From assembly GCA_041821265.1 (NCBI GenBank), contig JBGUEQ010000011.1:35119-99118 (forward strand): a stretch of DNA of 64,000 nucleotides, read 5' to 3'. Positions 61,232 to 64,000 of this stretch are shown one piece after another. The first letter of the stretch is position 1; each line of letters starts with the position of its first letter. The position numbers and the translations under genes were made by a program. This DNA comes from Lachnotalea sp041821265 (GTDB taxonomy: Bacteria; Bacillota; Clostridia; Lachnospirales; Lachnospiraceae). The notes beneath the pieces were generated by a model, which saw only the letters and a program-made list of their open reading frames with translations, was not told the origin of the DNA and made no database searches.

Positions 61232-61732
61232 TTGAAAAAAGCAAAAAAGATAGGAAAAATTATATCGGAAATTTTGGGGGTCTATATACCTAATGTAACC
61301 TTTTGTGTCATTTTTGTTACGTTCATGATTTCAATTGTATCTAGGTATTTTTTGAAAAGACCTGTTACATGGAGTTATGAGATATCCGTATTAGGGTATA
61401 TGTGGACTATGTTTTTTGGTGTAGGAAAAGCAATGGAAAAGGACGAGCATGTAGTATTTGGTCTTGTATATGATAATTTAAATCAGTTTGGTCAATTTGT
61501 ATTTAAATTAATTTATAATACATTATTACTAATATTGTTGTTGATTTGTTTTGTTCCATGTGTTGAATCAATGCTTGATAAGAAAATGGTTACAGGAGTT
61601 TTGAAATTACCATATACAATCGTATTTTCTCCTTTTATTTATATGTTAGGTGAAATAATTGTACGTACTTGTATCAATCTTTACAATGCATACAAAGAAT
61701 ACACAGAAGTGAAGGGAGAAAATAAAATATGA
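61232..61732 (+). CDS. dctQ: TRAP transporter small permease (DctQ)
   Basis: 166-residue membrane protein with four predicted helices, the small subunit of the TRAP complex. SRYFLKRPVTWSYEISVLGYMWTMFFGVGKAMEKDEHV is the conserved region (R..f...f.W..E......W..f.G....). It starts at TTG 61232 with AGGAAGGAG upstream and overlaps the large subunit gene by 4 bases (ATGA). Confidence 0.92.
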   Translation: MKKAKKIGKIISEILGVYIPNVTFCVIFVTFMISIVSRYFLKRPVTWSYEISVLGYMWTMFFGVGKAMEKDEHVVFGLVYDNLNQFGQFVFKLIYNTLLLILLLICFVPCVESMLDKKMVTGVLKLPYTIVFSPFIYMLGEIIVRTCINLYNAYKEYTEVKGENKI

Positions 61733-63015
61733 ATTGGGCAATTATAATTTTGTTTAGTATATTAGCATTATGTTTTATTTTGCGTATGCCAATATCTTTC
61801 TCCATGCTGGCAGCATCTATTTCTTATTTTTTAGTAAAAAGTCCTGATAAGTTTGGGCAGATATTTACCGTTACAACAGGAAACATGTTTTCAAATTATA
61901 CGATGCTGGCAGCACCATTATTTATTTTTATGGCAAATGTGATGAATGAAAGTGAAGTTACGGATAAGATGTTCTCTTTTTGTAATGGCTTACTAGGACG
62001 CTTAAAAGGTGGGACAGCACAAGTTAATGTGTTTATATCATTGATTTTCTCTGGTATGACTGGTTCTGCTATTGCAGATGCTTCAGGTATAGGTCTCATG
62101 GAAATTGAACAGATGAAAAAAGAGGGTTATGATGCAGACTTTAGTTGTGCCATTACAGCAGCAAGTGCCACAGTAGGACCTATTTTTCCACCAAGTATAC
62201 CAATGGTAATTTATGCAATGTTGTCCGGTGCATCAATAGGTAAGCTTTTTATGGGTGGTATGATACCTGGAATTTTACTAGCTGCATTTTTAATGGTATA
62301 TGTTGGAATAATTTCTCATAAGCGAAATTATCCAGCTGGTATTAGTATGTCCAAGAAACAGTTTGCCAAGGCAACTTTACAGGCAGCACCTGCATTGTTT
62401 ACAGTTGTAATTCTTTTAGGAGGAATTTATTCTGGTGTTTGTACACCAACAGAAGCTGGTGCAGTTGCATCTGCATATGCATTATTTATTTCAGCTATTA
62501 TTTATCGTACATTAGGGTGGAAAAAATTATGGTTTATTATTAAAAAATCAGCATCTAATACGGCAACTCTTGCACTATTATGTGGAACCTCAATGATGTT
62601 TTCCTATATCATTTCTTTAGAACAGGTACCTGCAAGTGTAGCTGGCTTAGTAATGGGTATCACAGATAATAAATACATATTTTTATTAGTAGTTAATATT
62701 GTGTTTTTATTACTTGGATGTGTACTTGATGTTAGTACAATACAGTTGGTATTTGTACCTATGGTACTTCCTTTAGTAAATGCGTTTGGTATTGATCTTG
62801 TACATTTTGGTGTTGTAATCTGCTTGAATATGATGATTGGATTATCAACACCACCATTTGGTATGTTACTCTTTATTGTCGCAGGATTGGGAAAAACAAA
62901 AATCAGTGGAGTTATCCGAGAAATATTGCCTATGGTAATCATTATGATTATATTGCTATTCTTATGCACATTTGTACCTAATATAGTTATGTACATACCA
63001 AATCACTTTATGTAA
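61729..63015 (+). CDS. dctM: TRAP transporter large permease (DctM)
   Basis: 428-residue sodium-coupled permease with about 12 helices. GLLGRLKGGTAQVNVFISLIFSGMTGSAIADASGIG and the repeated GPIFPPSIPMVIYAML / STPPFGMLLFIVAGL segments are hallmarks of DctM. Works with DctP and DctQ to import the substrate. The gene is followed by a strong hairpin at 63111 and then the YhcH-like gene. Confidence 0.95.
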   Translation: MNWAIIILFSILALCFILRMPISFSMLAASISYFLVKSPDKFGQIFTVTTGNMFSNYTMLAAPLFIFMANVMNESEVTDKMFSFCNGLLGRLKGGTAQVNVFISLIFSGMTGSAIADASGIGLMEIEQMKKEGYDADFSCAITAASATVGPIFPPSIPMVIYAMLSGASIGKLFMGGMIPGILLAAFLMVYVGIISHKRNYPAGISMSKKQFAKATLQAAPALFTVVILLGGIYSGVCTPTEAGAVASAYALFISAIIYRTLGWKKLWFIIKKSASNTATLALLCGTSMMFSYIISLEQVPASVAGLVMGITDNKYIFLLVVNIVFLLLGCVLDVSTIQLVFVPMVLPLVNAFGIDLVHFGVVICLNMMIGLSTPPFGMLLFIVAGLGKTKISGVIREILPMVIIMIILLFLCTFVPNIVMYIPNHFM

Positions 63016-63110
63016 CAAATGATCCCCAAATTATAATATTTTTCGTAATTAATAAAGATTATTTTTAGCAATTATTCTATTGTTTTATAATAGTAAATGA
63101 CGAAATTACA

Positions 63111-63142
63111 GATATGCCCGCTCCTTTAGGAGGGGGCATATC
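63111..63142 (+). other. Stable hairpin before the YhcH-like gene
   Basis: GATATGCCC-g-CTCC pairs with GGAG-g-GGGCATATC around TTTA; no T run. Probably an mRNA stability element or attenuator between dctM and the last gene. Confidence 0.6.
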
Positions 63143-63171
63143 TAGTTGAAAATAGAAGGAAGGGATTAAGA

Positions 63172-63633
63172 ATGATAATAGACAAATTAGAAAATTTAAA
63201 TCAATATAATCAATTAAGAAAGTATGAGAAAACTATTAATAATTTTATTGAAATGTGTAAAAATAAGAAGCTGGAAGAAGGACAGTATAATCTGATTGGA
63301 GAAGAAGTATTTGCGTTGGTTCAAATTTACCAAACAAAGTCAAAAATTGGTGCTAGAATGGAGTCGCACAAAGAGTACGCAGATCTTCAATATATTTTGG
63401 AGGGAAGAGAAGTTATTTACTATGACTGTGTAAAGGAATTAATTGTTTTTGAAGATAAAACGCCAGAAGATGATATACTTTTTTACGAAGTAGGCAAGGA
63501 TAAAGGAGGGATTACTTTAGAACGTGGAATGTTTGGCTATTTTGCTCCGCAAGATGCGCATATGCCATGTATTCAATGTGAAGAAAAAAATGCTGTAAAA
63601 ATGGTAAAGATAGTATTTAAAATTCATATTTAG
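63172..63633 (+). CDS. YhcH/YjgK/YiaL (NanQ) family protein
   Basis: 153-residue cupin-fold protein of the DUF386 family. The family core is present: ESHKEYADLQYILEGREVIYY, with a metal-binding His, Glu and Asp, and GYFAPQDAHMPCIQ near the end. NanQ of E. coli is a sialic acid anomerase, and relatives accompany TRAP and sugar-acid operons. Position as last gene of the lyase-TRAP cluster suggests it helps convert the imported sugar between ring forms. The catalytic function here is inferred from the family. Confidence 0.88.
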   Translation: MIIDKLENLNQYNQLRKYEKTINNFIEMCKNKKLEEGQYNLIGEEVFALVQIYQTKSKIGARMESHKEYADLQYILEGREVIYYDCVKELIVFEDKTPEDDILFYEVGKDKGGITLERGMFGYFAPQDAHMPCIQCEEKNAVKMVKIVFKIHI

Positions 63634-63796
63634 CGACTTATTTAAAATGAGATTAAGCTATATATGATGTATTTATATCCATTCATGATAGAACTATCTA
63701 TTTTGAATATCATATAAGTGAAAATGATATTTGGTATTCTTCTTCATAAAATAAATTTAAAACAAATAAATAAACATGAAAGTTTACAAAATAGCT

Positions 63797-63837
63797 AAAA
63801 TGCCATTGTAGAGATCAAAACTTTATAGTGGCATTTT
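63797..63837 (+). terminator. Terminator of the TRAP operon
   Basis: AAAATGCCATTGTA pairs with TATAGTGGCATTTT through G-T pairs, 13-base loop. The 367 bases 63634-64000 hold no gene, only this and the repeat end at 63962. Confidence 0.75.
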
Positions 63838-63961
63838 GCATTCAAATAATAAATCTTCATTTTCATCATTAGTATGCTAGCAAGATCTATGTGAAAATAC
63901 GAAATTAGTACTTGTTAATTATTACTATTTAATCTATTCTATACTATAACATAAAAATTAT

Positions 63962-63988
63962 TGTAACTTTTCAGAACTGTCATAGTTA
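63962..63988. repeat. Left end of the GTAACTATTCAG family at the window edge
   Basis: TGTAACTTTTCAGAACTGT followed by CATAGTTAT matches the left end of the 8602-8736 element. The rest lies outside the window. Confidence 0.45.
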
Positions 63989-64000
63989 TAAAAAAGCAAG

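Overview
The window is low-GC, densely coded Firmicute DNA with strong AGGAGG-type ribosome binding sites. Gene content (a glycyl-radical-style fucose/rhamnose microcompartment locus, Lachnospiraceae-type Pst and copper proteins) points to a plant-fibre Clostridium of the Lachnoclostridium phytofermentans type. The species is my recollection of a published locus, not something the sequence states.

Region 1 (105-11023) is most of a bacterial microcompartment operon for fucose/rhamnose breakdown: fuculose-phosphate aldolase, CoA-acylating aldehyde dehydrogenase, zinc-type alcohol dehydrogenase, PduL phosphotransacylase, PduS-like electron carrier, four single-domain shell proteins, one pentameric vertex protein and one PduT-like tandem shell protein, then a DeoR regulator and rhamnulokinase. 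Aldolase makes lactaldehyde; propionaldehyde is then disproportionated to propanol and propionyl phosphate inside the shell. No propanediol dehydratase is in the window; it is presumably just upstream. Four enzymes carry terminal amphipathic targeting helices. One shell gene has two in-frame starts, each with its own ribosome binding site.

Region 2 (11223-16484) is a TetR repressor divergent from an MMPL/RND-type exporter and a secreted repeat protein, with three matching operators. Region 3 (16524-29804) is a phosphate-starvation island: a ugp-type glycerol-3-phosphate ABC operon with a glycerophosphodiesterase, then pstSCAB-phoU and phoB/phoR. Direct repeats at 11-bp spacing precede both ugp and pstS. 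PstS is circularly permuted, and the ugp operon opens with a small protein that copies a motif of the ugp binding protein.

Region 4 (29940-42478) is mostly housekeeping: a TIGR04086 membrane protein, HAD phosphatase, M16C peptidase, Era, a YqzL-like protein, RecO, a lipoprotein, glycyl-tRNA synthetase, a Cys-rich MarR-like regulator and pyruvate phosphate dikinase. Region 5 (42919-50435) is a copper/thiol island: CopZ-like chaperone, CcdA, TlpA-like thioredoxin, an HMA-SafE-cupredoxin membrane protein, a secreted cupredoxin, CsoR and CopA.

Region 6 (50456-55092) mixes intact genes (2-hydroxyacid dehydrogenase, MarR plus MFS exporter) with at least five gene remnants. Region 7 (55120-63633) is a catabolic cluster: Gfo/Idh/MocA dehydrogenase, NAD-dependent epimerase/dehydrogenase, AraC regulator, DHDPS-family lyase, TRAP transporter and a YhcH/NanQ-family protein; it probably handles a sugar acid of unknown identity. 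Small inverted-repeat elements sharing a GTAACTATTCAG end are scattered between genes. No rRNA, tRNA, CRISPR array or intact insertion sequence was seen.
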